A stretch of 64,000 bases of DNA, taken from positions 8,852 through 72,851 of the forward strand of contig CAYYXG010000014.1 of the NCBI GenBank assembly GCA_964475595.1, written 5' to 3'. Every line of letters begins with the position of its first letter. Position 1 is the stretch's first letter. Source of the stretch: RGEC01 sp964475595. GTDB lineage: Bacteria > Bacteroidota > Bacteroidia > NS11-12g > UBA955. A program made the translations under genes and the position numbers. The notes beneath the pieces are model-generated. The model made no database searches. It saw nothing but the letters and a program-made list of their open reading frames with translations, and had not been told where the DNA came from. Positions 48,444 through 57,130 of this stretch are shown here, piece after piece.

Positions 48444-50030
48444 TTAGTAGGTTACAACAATTTCTACGCGACGGTTGGTGGCTTTATTAACCACACTGGT
48501 GTTGGGAACCTTAGGACGGGTGTCACCAAAACCTACTGCTTTCATGCGCTCAGGCGAAATTCCTTTGCCTAACATGTACACAACAACTGCATCGGCACGG
48601 CGCTGAGAGAGGTCCAGGTTTTTGGCAGGATCACCGTCAGAATCTGTGTGCCCCTCGATGGTTACAGAAGCTTCAGCATATTCCTTCAGAATTTTCACCA
48701 GACGGTCAATGTCGTCATAAGATTCTCTCTTCAGGATATCTTTGCTGGTTTCGAAGAAAATATTTTTCGCTGCCTGTTCGATGGCTCTCTTGGTTTCCAC
48801 CTTGATTTCAGGACAACCCTTATTGGCAGCGATACCGGGCTTGGTTGGACACTTGTCCAAGTGATCGAATATTCCGTCACCATCGGTATCGGGGCAACCT
48901 TCACCGGCTATGCTACCGGCCACATCGGGACATTTATCAGAACCATCCTCTACGCCGTCTCCATCGCGGTCAGGGCAGCCATTGAGGGCGAGGATACCGG
49001 CCACGGTGGGGCATTTGTCGTCTTTATCGAGTACACCATCACCGTCAGTGTCAGGGCAGCCGCCGCTCTCGGGACTTCCCGCATCCTTAGGACATTTGTC
49101 TTTACTATCTTCAATACCGTCACCGTCAGTATCGGGGCAACCGGCAAATTTTTTCAGGCCTTTTACATCCGGGCAGGCGTCATCTGCATCATAAACTGAA
49201 TCTTGGTCACGATCTGCAGGGCAACCCACGCTGTCAACATATTTGCGGTATTTTTCAGGCGTGTTTTTACAGAGGTCGTATTTGTCACAAACACCATCTT
49301 CATCTTTATCCTTGCACCTGCTTGGGCCTTTGCTTTCACCCAATGCAAGGGTAATGCCGATGGCATTGTAACCCCACATATCGTTGGTTTTCCAAAGTTT
49401 GTTTACCAAGGGCATTGAAGGGTCTGCGTCACCTGGCTGATTGGCACCATCCCAACGATCGTTCATGGTATAAGTAGCGGTCCATGACCAACGAACTCCG
49501 ATGCGATCACTTACGTTGAAAGATACGCCCAGACCACCTTGAACAGAGGCTCCCATTTCCGTGATAGCATTCTGGATTTCGTTTTGATTGCCCCAGCGCA
49601 CCTGGCTGTGAACATAATAACCTCCAAAACCACCATACACGTAGGGAATAATTTTGGATTCTTCGTTGAAGAATGAATTTAACTTAAATCGAGCACCCAG
49701 GGTAAGGTCCATGGTGTTGGCTCTGAAGGACTGATACTTCCAAGGTTCAGTTTGCCAGTCAACCACCCTTTTGAAACCCACATCACCGGCAGTAAAATTT
49801 ACAACACCGTCGAACATAGGGTTCAGGTAATAGCCGAAGTTGATACCGGCACCCTGGTAGTCGGGTTTTTTGGCGAAGAACAGGGAAGAACCCTGGTCAC
49901 CTAAATATTCTCTCAAGCCAAAGTTGGCTTCAACACTCATTGGGGCATCTGCAGTCTGTGCCTGCGCAACTGTGAAGGTTGTGAAAGCCAGCGCTGTGCT
50001 TAGTAATCGTCCCAGGTATTTTTGCATCAT
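48444..50030 (-). CDS. OmpA-family outer-membrane protein with thrombospondin type 3-like calcium repeats
   Basis: This 528-residue protein has a signal peptide (LLSTALAFTTFTVAQAQ) and an N-terminal beta-barrel-like domain (about 25-245). Six or seven tandem units of the D-x-D-x-D-G-V-x-D-x-D-x-C-P type bind calcium as rigid rods (for example GDGIEDSKDKCPKDAGSPES). A C-terminal OmpA peptidoglycan-binding domain carries VTIEGHTDSDGDPAKNLDLS and RRVEIVVTY. It should link outer membrane and cell wall. A TATATTTG box is at 50070-50077. Confidence 0.95.
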   Translation of the reverse strand: MMQKYLGRLLSTALAFTTFTVAQAQTADAPMSVEANFGLREYLGDQGSSLFFAKKPDYQGAGINFGYYLNPMFDGVVNFTAGDVGFKRVVDWQTEPWKYQSFRANTMDLTLGARFKLNSFFNEESKIIPYVYGGFGGYYVHSQVRWGNQNEIQNAITEMGASVQGGLGVSFNVSDRIGVRWSWTATYTMNDRWDGANQPGDADPSMPLVNKLWKTNDMWGYNAIGITLALGESKGPSRCKDKDEDGVCDKYDLCKNTPEKYRKYVDSVGCPADRDQDSVYDADDACPDVKGLKKFAGCPDTDGDGIEDSKDKCPKDAGSPESGGCPDTDGDGVLDKDDKCPTVAGILALNGCPDRDGDGVEDGSDKCPDVAGSIAGEGCPDTDGDGIFDHLDKCPTKPGIAANKGCPEIKVETKRAIEQAAKNIFFETSKDILKRESYDDIDRLVKILKEYAEASVTIEGHTDSDGDPAKNLDLSQRRADAVVVYMLGKGISPERMKAVGFGDTRPKVPNTSVVNKATNRRVEIVVTY

Positions 50031-50069
50031 AAGCTTATTTTTTACTTTTTAAACGGGGTTATCAGGCAA

Positions 50070-50077
50070 CAAATATA
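50070..50077 (-). promoter_or_regulatory. Promoter -7 box of the OmpA-family gene
   Basis: TATATTTG on the minus strand matches TAnnTTTG, about 40 bases upstream of the ATG, with a T-rich run near -33 rather than a clear TTG. The long leader is AT-rich. Confidence 0.55.
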
Positions 50078-50204
50078 GGAACTTCATGTAAAAAAAAAGT
50101 TTTTTAAAAAAATTTAATGTCAGCAAAATATTTCATTTTGTCACAGCAGTGTCAAAAATAAAGGCCTTGTTCGCTGATTTTCAAATGCCCGGCAAGGGCA
50201 TGAA

Positions 50205-50651
50205 TCAATTGTAAACGAAAAGTAAATTTCCGGTTCTACTAATGTTGTATCGCGCTAAAGAACCTGCTGCAGGTCCTTTTACAGGCAAGCCATTGAACAT
50301 GTAGCGGCTTTCGCAGCATGTTTCAAATTTGCCGGGGCGGGGTGTTCCGCAACGTAGCTGGATGGCCTGCGTATCTACCCAAATGCGGGAGCAGGAATTG
50401 AGTGGCTGCCAGGCGCAGGTTCTTTCAAATGCATGCCAGGTATCGTCATAATCATGGATGATAAGCACTCCTTTTACCCCACCATCGGCATAGGTAAAAC
50501 TTCCGGGAACTATTAGGTGTTGGTAATCCAGCAGATTCAAATCGAGGGTGACGTTGACCGGGCCGGTGGGTATGGCTTCTGTAGCATTGTTATTGCGGCA
50601 ATTACCCAGTAACAACAGCATGCATGCTGATAGAAAAAACCTATTCCTCAT
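50205..50651 (-). CDS. Rieske-like fold lipoprotein lacking the ligand histidines
   Basis: I start at the ATG at 50651. The protein of about 148 residues has a lipobox (MLLLLGNC, Cys18). The rest follows the Rieske fold pattern, with TCAWQPLNSC in place of the first CPH loop and TCCESRYMFNGLPVKGPAAG in place of the CPCHGSxF loop. Both His ligands are missing, replaced by Trp and Cys, so a normal [2Fe-2S] centre is unlikely. The gene overlaps the 3' end of the upstream dehydrogenase gene by 11 bases. Confidence 0.78.
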   Translation of the reverse strand: MRNRFFLSACMLLLLGNCRNNNATEAIPTGPVNVTLDLNLLDYQHLIVPGSFTYADGGVKGVLIIHDYDDTWHAFERTCAWQPLNSCSRIWVDTQAIQLRCGTPRPGKFETCCESRYMFNGLPVKGPAAGSLARYNISRTGNLLFVYN

Positions 50652-51486
50652 ATCGATAAAAACCCTGACCGGACTTTCTGCCATGGTGGCCTGCATCAAC
50701 TTTTTGTTTTTGTATGCGGCTGGGTCTGAATTTGGCATCTTGTCCAAAAAGATTAAACATAGAGCCGGTGACAGCGTAGTTGGTGTCTACTCCAATAAGG
50801 TCCATGAGCCGGAACGGTCCCATTTTAAAACCCGAGGCCTCGCAAAGTCTGTCTATACTTTCCAGTGGCGCTACCTGCTCTTCCAGTATTTTCAATCCTT
50901 CTACGTAGTAATGTCGTGCTACCCTGTTCACAATGAAACCCGGTGCATCTGCTGCATATACGGCAGTTTTACCCAATGACTCTGCCCAATCAAAGGCCTT
51001 TTTAGCTATGTCACAGTGTGTTTCTGCGCCTGAAATAATCTCAACCAGTTTCATGATATGTGCCGGGTTAAAGAAATGCACACCCACTACACGTTCCGGA
51101 TGTTGAAGTCCCCGTGCAATCTGGGTGATAGGAATAGAGCTGGTGTTGGTAGCGAGAATGGTATCTGAAGGATTGATGGCTTCCAGTTGCTGAAAAAGCG
51201 TTTGTTTTATTTCCAGATTTTCCAGAACTGCTTCTATGATGATGTCCGCGTGCAGTGCCGTAACCTCTGTAACGGGAGTGAGTAGCTGAAGTGCGGATTG
51301 GGCTTTGTCGCCGGTTAATTTTCCTTTTGCAACTGCCTTTTCGAGCTCTTTTTGGATATAGGATTTCCCTTTCAGGAGTGCGGCTTCATTGACATCAAAC
51401 AACAGGGTTGTATAACCTGCCTGAATGCTACTTAGGGCAATTCCGGCTCCCATCACGCCTGCACCTGCTACGGCCACTTTCATCAT
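50641..51486 (-). CDS. 3-hydroxyacyl-CoA dehydrogenase (3-hydroxybutyryl-CoA dehydrogenase type)
   Basis: This protein of about 281 residues has the Rossmann NAD-binding GAGVMGAGIALSSIQAG at the N-terminus. HFFNPAHIMKLVEIISG (catalytic His and substrate loop) and a helical C-terminal dimer domain (GFKMGPFRLMDLIGVDTNYA) follow. It oxidises or reduces 3-hydroxyacyl-CoA, typically in beta-oxidation or butanoate metabolism. It starts with two ATG codons. A TATATTTG box lies immediately upstream (TTGTATATGATG), so transcripts may have a very short leader. The lipoprotein follows with overlap. Confidence 0.94.
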   Translation of the reverse strand: MMKVAVAGAGVMGAGIALSSIQAGYTTLLFDVNEAALLKGKSYIQKELEKAVAKGKLTGDKAQSALQLLTPVTEVTALHADIIIEAVLENLEIKQTLFQQLEAINPSDTILATNTSSIPITQIARGLQHPERVVGVHFFNPAHIMKLVEIISGAETHCDIAKKAFDWAESLGKTAVYAADAPGFIVNRVARHYYVEGLKILEEQVAPLESIDRLCEASGFKMGPFRLMDLIGVDTNYAVTGSMFNLFGQDAKFRPSRIQKQKVDAGHHGRKSGQGFYRYEE

Positions 51487-51504
51487 ATACAAATATAAGA
51501 CTGA

Positions 51505-52773
51505 TTAGCGAGAAGTAAGCCAGCCGGCTGGGTTTAACTTTGATTGGCCTTGCCAAAGTTGAAACTGTAGAATGGTTTTGGATTCATCATCGGTCCATAC
51601 GGTTCCCAGCACCTGTTTGGCTTCCACCTGTTGGCCCCTACTCACGTATACCTGACTCAGGCGGCTGTATACCGTATAATATTCCCCATGATTGAGCAAT
51701 ACGGCTTTTTCTTGTCCGGGTATTTCCAAGATGGCAGAAACCGTGCCCTTGAATACAGCCCTTGCTTTGCTGCCACCGGCAGTAGTAATATCCACACCAT
51801 TATTCACCAGGGTAATACCGGCAAGGTCAGGGTGGGCATGGACTCCAAAATATTGTGAAATGTAACCTCTTTCAACGGGCCACGGCAGACTACCTTTTCC
51901 GGATTCAAAATTATCACTGATCAATCTGGCTTCGGGAGTGAGTAGTATTGCGCCTGCCGATTTAGCTACACTGCCCCCTGTAGACTTACGAGCAGCCGAA
52001 GCTACATTTGCATTATCCCTTTTTGCTTGCTCTCTGGCGCGTTTTTTAGCTGCAGCAATTTCACGGGCAATCATAGCAGATATGGCAGAATTGAGTTTCG
52101 CTATGGCCTTTTCGTTCTGTTTAATTTTTTTTCGGAGTTCAGCTTCTTTCCCTGCTAAAGACTGCACCAGTTTAGTTTTTTGCTGTTTATCAGTTTCCAG
52201 CTGCTGTTTTTCTTGTTTTTCGGCCAGTAGTATCCCGTTTTTTTCCTGCCGAATTTCTTCCAGTGTTTCCAGTCCGTTTTTTACTTCTGCTGCTTTGGAT
52301 TGCAATAGACCAATCTGCTGGTTGCGGTAGTCAGAAAGGCTGCTCAAGTAGTACATTCTACGCACGGCTTGCCGGAAGGAGGCTGCTGCAAAAACAAAAG
52401 CCAGGCGGTTTGCTGATTTTCTGCCTTTATATGCCTTGAGTATTGTTTTTCGAAGTTTGAGCTGCTCTGACTGATAGGATTCTTTTAGTTGTTCCAGCGT
52501 TTCAGTTTGTTTGCTGATTTCGTTATCTGCCTCTGAAAGTTCTGTATTTAGGTCCTTAATAACCTCTGCTTGTTGATCGATAATACGGTTGAGAGCTCCT
52601 ATTTTATGGAGTGTGGCACTTTTTTCTGCGCTTGTTTTTTGTAGAATACCCCTCGTATATTGTATTTCTTGCTGAACTTTTTTGCGTTTTTTTTCCAGTT
52701 CCCGTCGGGATTGGGCTAATCCTGAAAAGGGAATTAGCAGCGATAAAAACCCTATGCAGGCGAGGCGCAACAT
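51505..52773 (-). CDS. envC: EnvC-like murein hydrolase activator (degenerate LytM domain)
   Basis: This 422-residue exported protein has a signal peptide (LACIGFLSLLIPFSGLAQS), a long coiled-coil region (about 25-270) and a C-terminal LytM/M23 domain. The LytM metal ligands are changed: NNGVDITT has Asn where His is expected, and QFQLWQG replaces the second HxH-type motif. It therefore resembles EnvC-type activators that recruit amidases rather than cutting peptidoglycan. It is followed, in genome order, by the DUF4292 gene just upstream. This pairing is common in Bacteroidota. Confidence 0.9.
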   Translation of the reverse strand: MLRLACIGFLSLLIPFSGLAQSRRELEKKRKKVQQEIQYTRGILQKTSAEKSATLHKIGALNRIIDQQAEVIKDLNTELSEADNEISKQTETLEQLKESYQSEQLKLRKTILKAYKGRKSANRLAFVFAAASFRQAVRRMYYLSSLSDYRNQQIGLLQSKAAEVKNGLETLEEIRQEKNGILLAEKQEKQQLETDKQQKTKLVQSLAGKEAELRKKIKQNEKAIAKLNSAISAMIAREIAAAKKRAREQAKRDNANVASAARKSTGGSVAKSAGAILLTPEARLISDNFESGKGSLPWPVERGYISQYFGVHAHPDLAGITLVNNGVDITTAGGSKARAVFKGTVSAILEIPGQEKAVLLNHGEYYTVYSRLSQVYVSRGQQVEAKQVLGTVWTDDESKTILQFQLWQGQSKLNPAGWLTSR

Positions 52774-52775
52774 AT

Positions 52776-53540
52776 TTACTTTTTTGGGGTGTAGCCCGGA
52801 GGAATGCTGAATGGGTACGAAGGTATTGCAGCATCGCTTGGCTTTGTGAACGATGCCTGCAAGCGTACAGTATTTTTGTCACCAAAAGCGGTAAGGCGCA
52901 TCTGGCTTGGCACAGAGAAAGCTCCGGAACGTTGTTCGCCCTCATAAACCACCTTAATTTGTCTGTTTTTTTCGGTATCTGCAATCACAGAACTGTCAAT
53001 ATTGCCATTGCTATTGGTGAATAGGAGATTGGTAACAGGAGGGTTTGCCGAAAACCAAGCACCGGTAGGGGTGTCTTTACGATAAAACAGGGTGTCGAAA
53101 ATGGGGTTAGAGACGATCAGATTTTGGAGCTCCCTGAGTGAAACGGAGGCTCCCAGCATTGAAGAAAGATCGTTAATACCCAGTCGCATATATTCTTTAT
53201 GATACAAGTCCAGCACCAGCACACTGTCTTGGGTGATAATGCCTTTGGCAACCTGTATGCCGAAGGCAACCGAAACGGAAAACCAGAGTATGCTGTCGTT
53301 GCGCATGCGCAAGCTTAGGGTACCGCTCATTTCCTGACCATCGTCGGATGTGTAATCAATGCTGAGTTTATCTGAGAAATGGGACCAGCTTTTTCGGTTA
53401 ATATTGTCGCCTTTCAGCACTGTGATGGTATCAGCATTTAGTGTTCCTAAGCGCACAGGAGCATCTGTAAAGGCATGTTTTTTTGATTTACAAGCGATGG
53501 TTGAAGCCAGAATGGCAAGTAAAACGATAAGATTTCTCAA
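52776..53540 (-). CDS. DUF4292 lipoprotein
   Basis: This 254-residue lipoprotein has signal peptide and lipobox (RNLIVLLAILASTIACKS, Cys17). Segments such as WSHFSDKLSIDYTSDDGQEM, ISGTLSLRMRNDSILWFS and the family's LDLYHKEYMRL match DUF4292, a Bacteroidota family found next to envC-like and TPR genes. Outer-membrane association is probable and the fold resembles LolA/LolB-type half-barrels, but the function is unproven. It lies 2 bases before the EnvC gene and 7 after the TPR gene. Confidence 0.9.
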   Translation of the reverse strand: MRNLIVLLAILASTIACKSKKHAFTDAPVRLGTLNADTITVLKGDNINRKSWSHFSDKLSIDYTSDDGQEMSGTLSLRMRNDSILWFSVSVAFGIQVAKGIITQDSVLVLDLYHKEYMRLGINDLSSMLGASVSLRELQNLIVSNPIFDTLFYRKDTPTGAWFSANPPVTNLLFTNSNGNIDSSVIADTEKNRQIKVVYEGEQRSGAFSVPSQMRLTAFGDKNTVRLQASFTKPSDAAIPSYPFSIPPGYTPKK

Positions 53541-53547
53541 TGGATGA

Positions 53548-55269
53548 TTAACGTTTTTTAAGGATGTTTATTTTTTGAATTACCGAGTTTTTATTGGGAA
53601 AGGAGGAACAAAGCAGTGCTTTTTCATAACATTTCAGGGCTTTTTGGGTGTCCGTGTCATACAAATCTCCCATCAATTCCAGTGCCAAAGCGTTTTCCGG
53701 TAAGTACTTAGTTAGTAAAGCAATGGCTGTTTCCGGGTTTTGACGGGTGATTTTGGCGAGTCGGGCTTGTTGTAGCACACACTGAAAAAACGACCAGCAA
53801 TCTCCCGTATTATACCCGCTGTAGCGTATTTCTTTTAAGATTTTAGGATTGCCGAACAGATTATTGAGTAAGGTGGTTGCTTCAGTGGAGTTATTTTGGG
53901 TTAAAGCCCATTCCACATTCACCATTAACGCATCGGTATTGATGGATGAATCTACTAATAAATAGCCAAGATCGGGTTTTTCGGTGGGAATCCCAATCTG
54001 CAGGGTTATATAGGATTTTAGTGCTGATAGGGCCAAATCATCCTCAGTGAAATTCTCTCCCTGAATACAAAAAAGCAGCGCTTCATCCAAATTGTTGTGG
54101 ATATAAGCGGCAATGGCTTTCATTCGATATCCGGCGGGAATTAAGGGATATAACTCTGTAATAGAATCTGATTGTGAAACCGCCTTCAAGGTTTCGCAAC
54201 CATAAGAGAGCGCGGTGATATATTGTTGCCAGAGCATGAGATTTTGCTCACCATCCTGAAGACGTGCCTTGAGAAATTCTGCTGCTTCGGCATGTTTCCC
54301 ATGAAAGAGACACCATAATCCCAGGGCGTTTAAGGGGGTAAGTTCATCGGGGTGTGTTTCATGAAGACTACGCCACAACCATTCACTGGAATCATAGGAG
54401 GGGTGACGTGGATGGTTATAGTTTTCAAGACATTCCCATTTGGTATCGAAAGAAAGTTTATTGGATTTTGCAATTTGCAAAAGGTATGCGGGCAGTTCAG
54501 TATCAAGGCCACTACCCCTTGTTTTGCAGAGCAATATCTGTAATTCGGGGTTTTCCGGGTCTTTAGAGATCATGCTATCAAGCAGTCGGGCTGCTGCTTC
54601 GGTTTGGTTACCTTCTGTCAAAGTACTAACCTGTTTGAAAATATAATTTCTGCGATCCGGGTATTTTCTGCTCAAGGCGGCCCATTGTTCTGCTGCTTTC
54701 ACCGGTTCATCCATCATATTCAGGGCCTGAGATTTATATTCCACAATGGGTTCTAAGAGCCCAAATTGCTGTTCCCATCGTTGGCACAGGTTGAGCACGT
54801 CTGACCATTCCCCGCCTAGGGAATAGTATTTTGCAGCATCTGAAAAGCAGGTCCAGGAGCGGGGGTGTTTCAGAGTATATCGGGCATAAATATCACCGGC
54901 ATTTTTATAATCCCCCTTTTTTTGGAACAAACTTGCTTGCAGCCAAAGCCAATCCTCTACAGTACTATCGGTTTTTATAGCCTTTAAATTCCAGTCGAAT
55001 GCATAATCTGTTTTGCCTGTTTTTACGGCGATACATGCTAACCGATGGTAGGCAGGGCCTGAGGGGAGTCCGCTTTGAATGTATCTTTTGAAGAGAGAGT
55101 CTGCCAGTTTCCAATTTTCCTGCACGTATTGTACTTCGGCGGCATAATACAATTCCCTAACTGCGCTGGTATCTATGGCTTTGGATGATGCATCGGGAAT
55201 TGGTTTTCGGGTTCCGCATCCCCATGCCAGCCAAAGCAACGGCAGCAAATAACTGCCGAGTCGAATCAT
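53548..55269 (-). CDS. Tetratricopeptide-repeat lipoprotein
   Basis: I start at the ATG at 55269, whose bases overlap the stop of the nucleotidyltransferase gene (ATGA). About 573 residues begin MIRLGSYLLPLLWLAWGCG, a lipobox. The rest is made of helical TPR-like repeats (for example DYKNAGDIYARYTLKHPRSW and NALALELMGDLYDTDTQKAL). TPR lipoproteins next to DUF4292 and EnvC genes are common in Bacteroidota and probably act in envelope assembly. No catalytic motif is seen. Confidence 0.88.
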   Translation of the reverse strand: MIRLGSYLLPLLWLAWGCGTRKPIPDASSKAIDTSAVRELYYAAEVQYVQENWKLADSLFKRYIQSGLPSGPAYHRLACIAVKTGKTDYAFDWNLKAIKTDSTVEDWLWLQASLFQKKGDYKNAGDIYARYTLKHPRSWTCFSDAAKYYSLGGEWSDVLNLCQRWEQQFGLLEPIVEYKSQALNMMDEPVKAAEQWAALSRKYPDRRNYIFKQVSTLTEGNQTEAAARLLDSMISKDPENPELQILLCKTRGSGLDTELPAYLLQIAKSNKLSFDTKWECLENYNHPRHPSYDSSEWLWRSLHETHPDELTPLNALGLWCLFHGKHAEAAEFLKARLQDGEQNLMLWQQYITALSYGCETLKAVSQSDSITELYPLIPAGYRMKAIAAYIHNNLDEALLFCIQGENFTEDDLALSALKSYITLQIGIPTEKPDLGYLLVDSSINTDALMVNVEWALTQNNSTEATTLLNNLFGNPKILKEIRYSGYNTGDCWSFFQCVLQQARLAKITRQNPETAIALLTKYLPENALALELMGDLYDTDTQKALKCYEKALLCSSFPNKNSVIQKINILKKR

Positions 55270-56267
55270 GACTGTGTGGAATAATCGCCAATGCTGAGCT
55301 CGCAACTTTCGCCGTTTAGGGTCACGTGGTTGCCGATCATGCTGTTGGTGAAGTTTAGGTTGCTGATTTGACTGTTGTTTTGAATGATGCTATTGGAAAC
55401 CACGCAATTTTCGAGTTTTGAATGGTCTCCAATGCTTACATAAGGTCCAATCGTACAACCTTTCAGTTCCACGTTTTCTCCAATGAAACAGGGCTGAATA
55501 ATTTGAGTTCCTCCGTTATACCTTTCAGGGGCAATGTGAAACAGTTCACGGCGGGTTTCCAGCAGACGCTTATTGGTATTTACGGTGGCGTCTTTGTTGC
55601 CGCAATCCCACCATTCATCCACCGCACCGGGCTTGAATCGCATGCCTTTGTTTTTCATGTTTTCCAGTGCATTGGTCAGCTGATATTCGCCTTTTTCTCG
55701 GATGTTGTTATCAATCAGATATTGCAGTTCGGTGTGCAATGTCTCACCACTCTTGAAATAGTAGATGCCGATGATGGCCATGTCAGAGACAAACTCAGCC
55801 GGTTTTTCTACGAAATCGGTGATATAGTTTTCGTTATCGAGTTTTACCACGCCAAAGCTGGATGGATTGTCTACCCTGTGCACCCAGATTACCCCATCGG
55901 GGTTGGTATCGAGGTGAAATTTTGCCCTGAAAAGGGTATCTGCAAAGGCCACAATGACTTCACCTTGGAGACTTTCTTTGGCACACAAAATGGCATGGGC
56001 TGTGCCCAGCGGGTCGTGCTGATAGCAAATTCTGCCTTTCGCGCCAACACTTTCCGCTATCTGCAGAAGATGTTTTTCGGTTTCGGTTCCAAAATCGCCA
56101 ATCACAAAAGCAATTTCGTCTATGGGTTGATCACAGACAGCTGCAATATCTTCAATGAGCCAGTGAACGATGGGTTTGCCTGCTACGGGAAGCAGCGGTT
56201 TAGGTACGGTAAGTGTATGGGGCCGCATGCGTTTGCCCATGCCGGCCATGGGAATAATTAATTTCAT
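55266..56267 (-). CDS. Sugar-phosphate nucleotidyltransferase (glucose-1-phosphate thymidylyltransferase type)
   Basis: This 333-residue protein starts KLIIPMAGMGKRMRPHTLTV, with the G-x-G-x-R nucleotidyl-binding motif and Lys of VPKPLLPVAGKPIVHWLI. A C-terminal left-handed beta-helix of hexapeptide repeats follows (ENVELKGCTIGPYVSIGDHS). This combination suits nucleotidyltransferases that make NDP-sugars for polysaccharides or lipopolysaccharide. The exact sugar cannot be told. It heads the transcript containing the TPR, DUF4292 and EnvC genes, with 4-base overlap to the first. Confidence 0.93.
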   Translation of the reverse strand: MKLIIPMAGMGKRMRPHTLTVPKPLLPVAGKPIVHWLIEDIAAVCDQPIDEIAFVIGDFGTETEKHLLQIAESVGAKGRICYQHDPLGTAHAILCAKESLQGEVIVAFADTLFRAKFHLDTNPDGVIWVHRVDNPSSFGVVKLDNENYITDFVEKPAEFVSDMAIIGIYYFKSGETLHTELQYLIDNNIREKGEYQLTNALENMKNKGMRFKPGAVDEWWDCGNKDATVNTNKRLLETRRELFHIAPERYNGGTQIIQPCFIGENVELKGCTIGPYVSIGDHSKLENCVVSNSIIQNNSQISNLNFTNSMIGNHVTLNGESCELSIGDYSTQS

Positions 56268-56551
56268 GTATCAGTCAGGTTTTGGGTTTTTGCCCAAAAA
56301 CAATGCAAATTAAATACAAAGGTATCAATTTTGATGTTTTGTTAACATTAAGTAAGCCAAGAATCATGTGAGGCTGGTCATAGCATCGTGTTATTGTAAA
56401 TAATACAATATGCCGTATGAATGGCCATTGATTGCGTATGGGAAAAGCACTATTTTAGATTAAATATGCAGGTATTTCATTTTTTAAAATGATACTGTAA
56501 ATATCTACATTATGTATAGCCGTGATTTTGTAATAAGATGATTGTGTGTAT

Positions 56552-57130
56552 TTATTCTGCGTAATCTTTCAGGGATTTACCGTCAATTTTCACATCGGTT
56601 AAGATGGTGATGCCATTTTTAACGCGCATTTCTGCCCAGCAACTGCGGTTGCTGTCTGCGGTGGCTTTGCGCAGCGCTAGTTCTGCTTTTTTCACCCCTT
56701 CTTCATTCATAAAATAACGGTCCTGTATAAAAGAAAATAACAGCATGGTGTCTGCTTCATCCCTTACTGATCCACCTGAATTGCGCACTTGCACCCAGTT
56801 ATCTCCACCCGGAAATGTGCGGGATACCTCCACGGGTCTTGCAAATCCGGTTTTTCTGTCGGTGATTAGTTTTACATAGAACTTTTCATTCCACTGCAGC
56901 GCCATTTTAGGTGCTTTTACACGGTCCTCCGTAAAACCCAGTGCCAGGTAGTTTCCTCTAAACATATCATAGGGATCATACGCTTTAAGTTCCAGGCGGA
57001 AAACGGTGCCATTGTTACGCGTGGTTTCCAGGTTCAGTAACATCCATGTGAGAATGAATAACTGAATTGTGGCTACCGACCACAGTAAGCGTCTAGCCCA
57101 CATCTTTTTGTTCCTTTCCTTTTTTGCCAA
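56552..57130 (-). CDS. GDYXXLXY-family protein
   Basis: This 192-residue protein has one N-terminal membrane helix (WSVATIQLFILTWMLLNLET). The body carries the family motif region (YDPYDMFRGNYLALGF) and further beta strands. The family is named for GDYxxLxY, and here the motif reads GNYLALGF, so two positions differ. It overlaps the end of the DUF2157 gene by 38 bases, the common pairing for these two families. The function is unknown. The protein is probably anchored in the inner membrane with the domain outside. Confidence 0.85.
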   Translation of the reverse strand: MAKKERNKKMWARRLLWSVATIQLFILTWMLLNLETTRNNGTVFRLELKAYDPYDMFRGNYLALGFTEDRVKAPKMALQWNEKFYVKLITDRKTGFARPVEVSRTFPGGDNWVQVRNSGGSVRDEADTMLLFSFIQDRYFMNEEGVKKAELALRKATADSNRSCWAEMRVKNGITILTDVKIDGKSLKDYAE

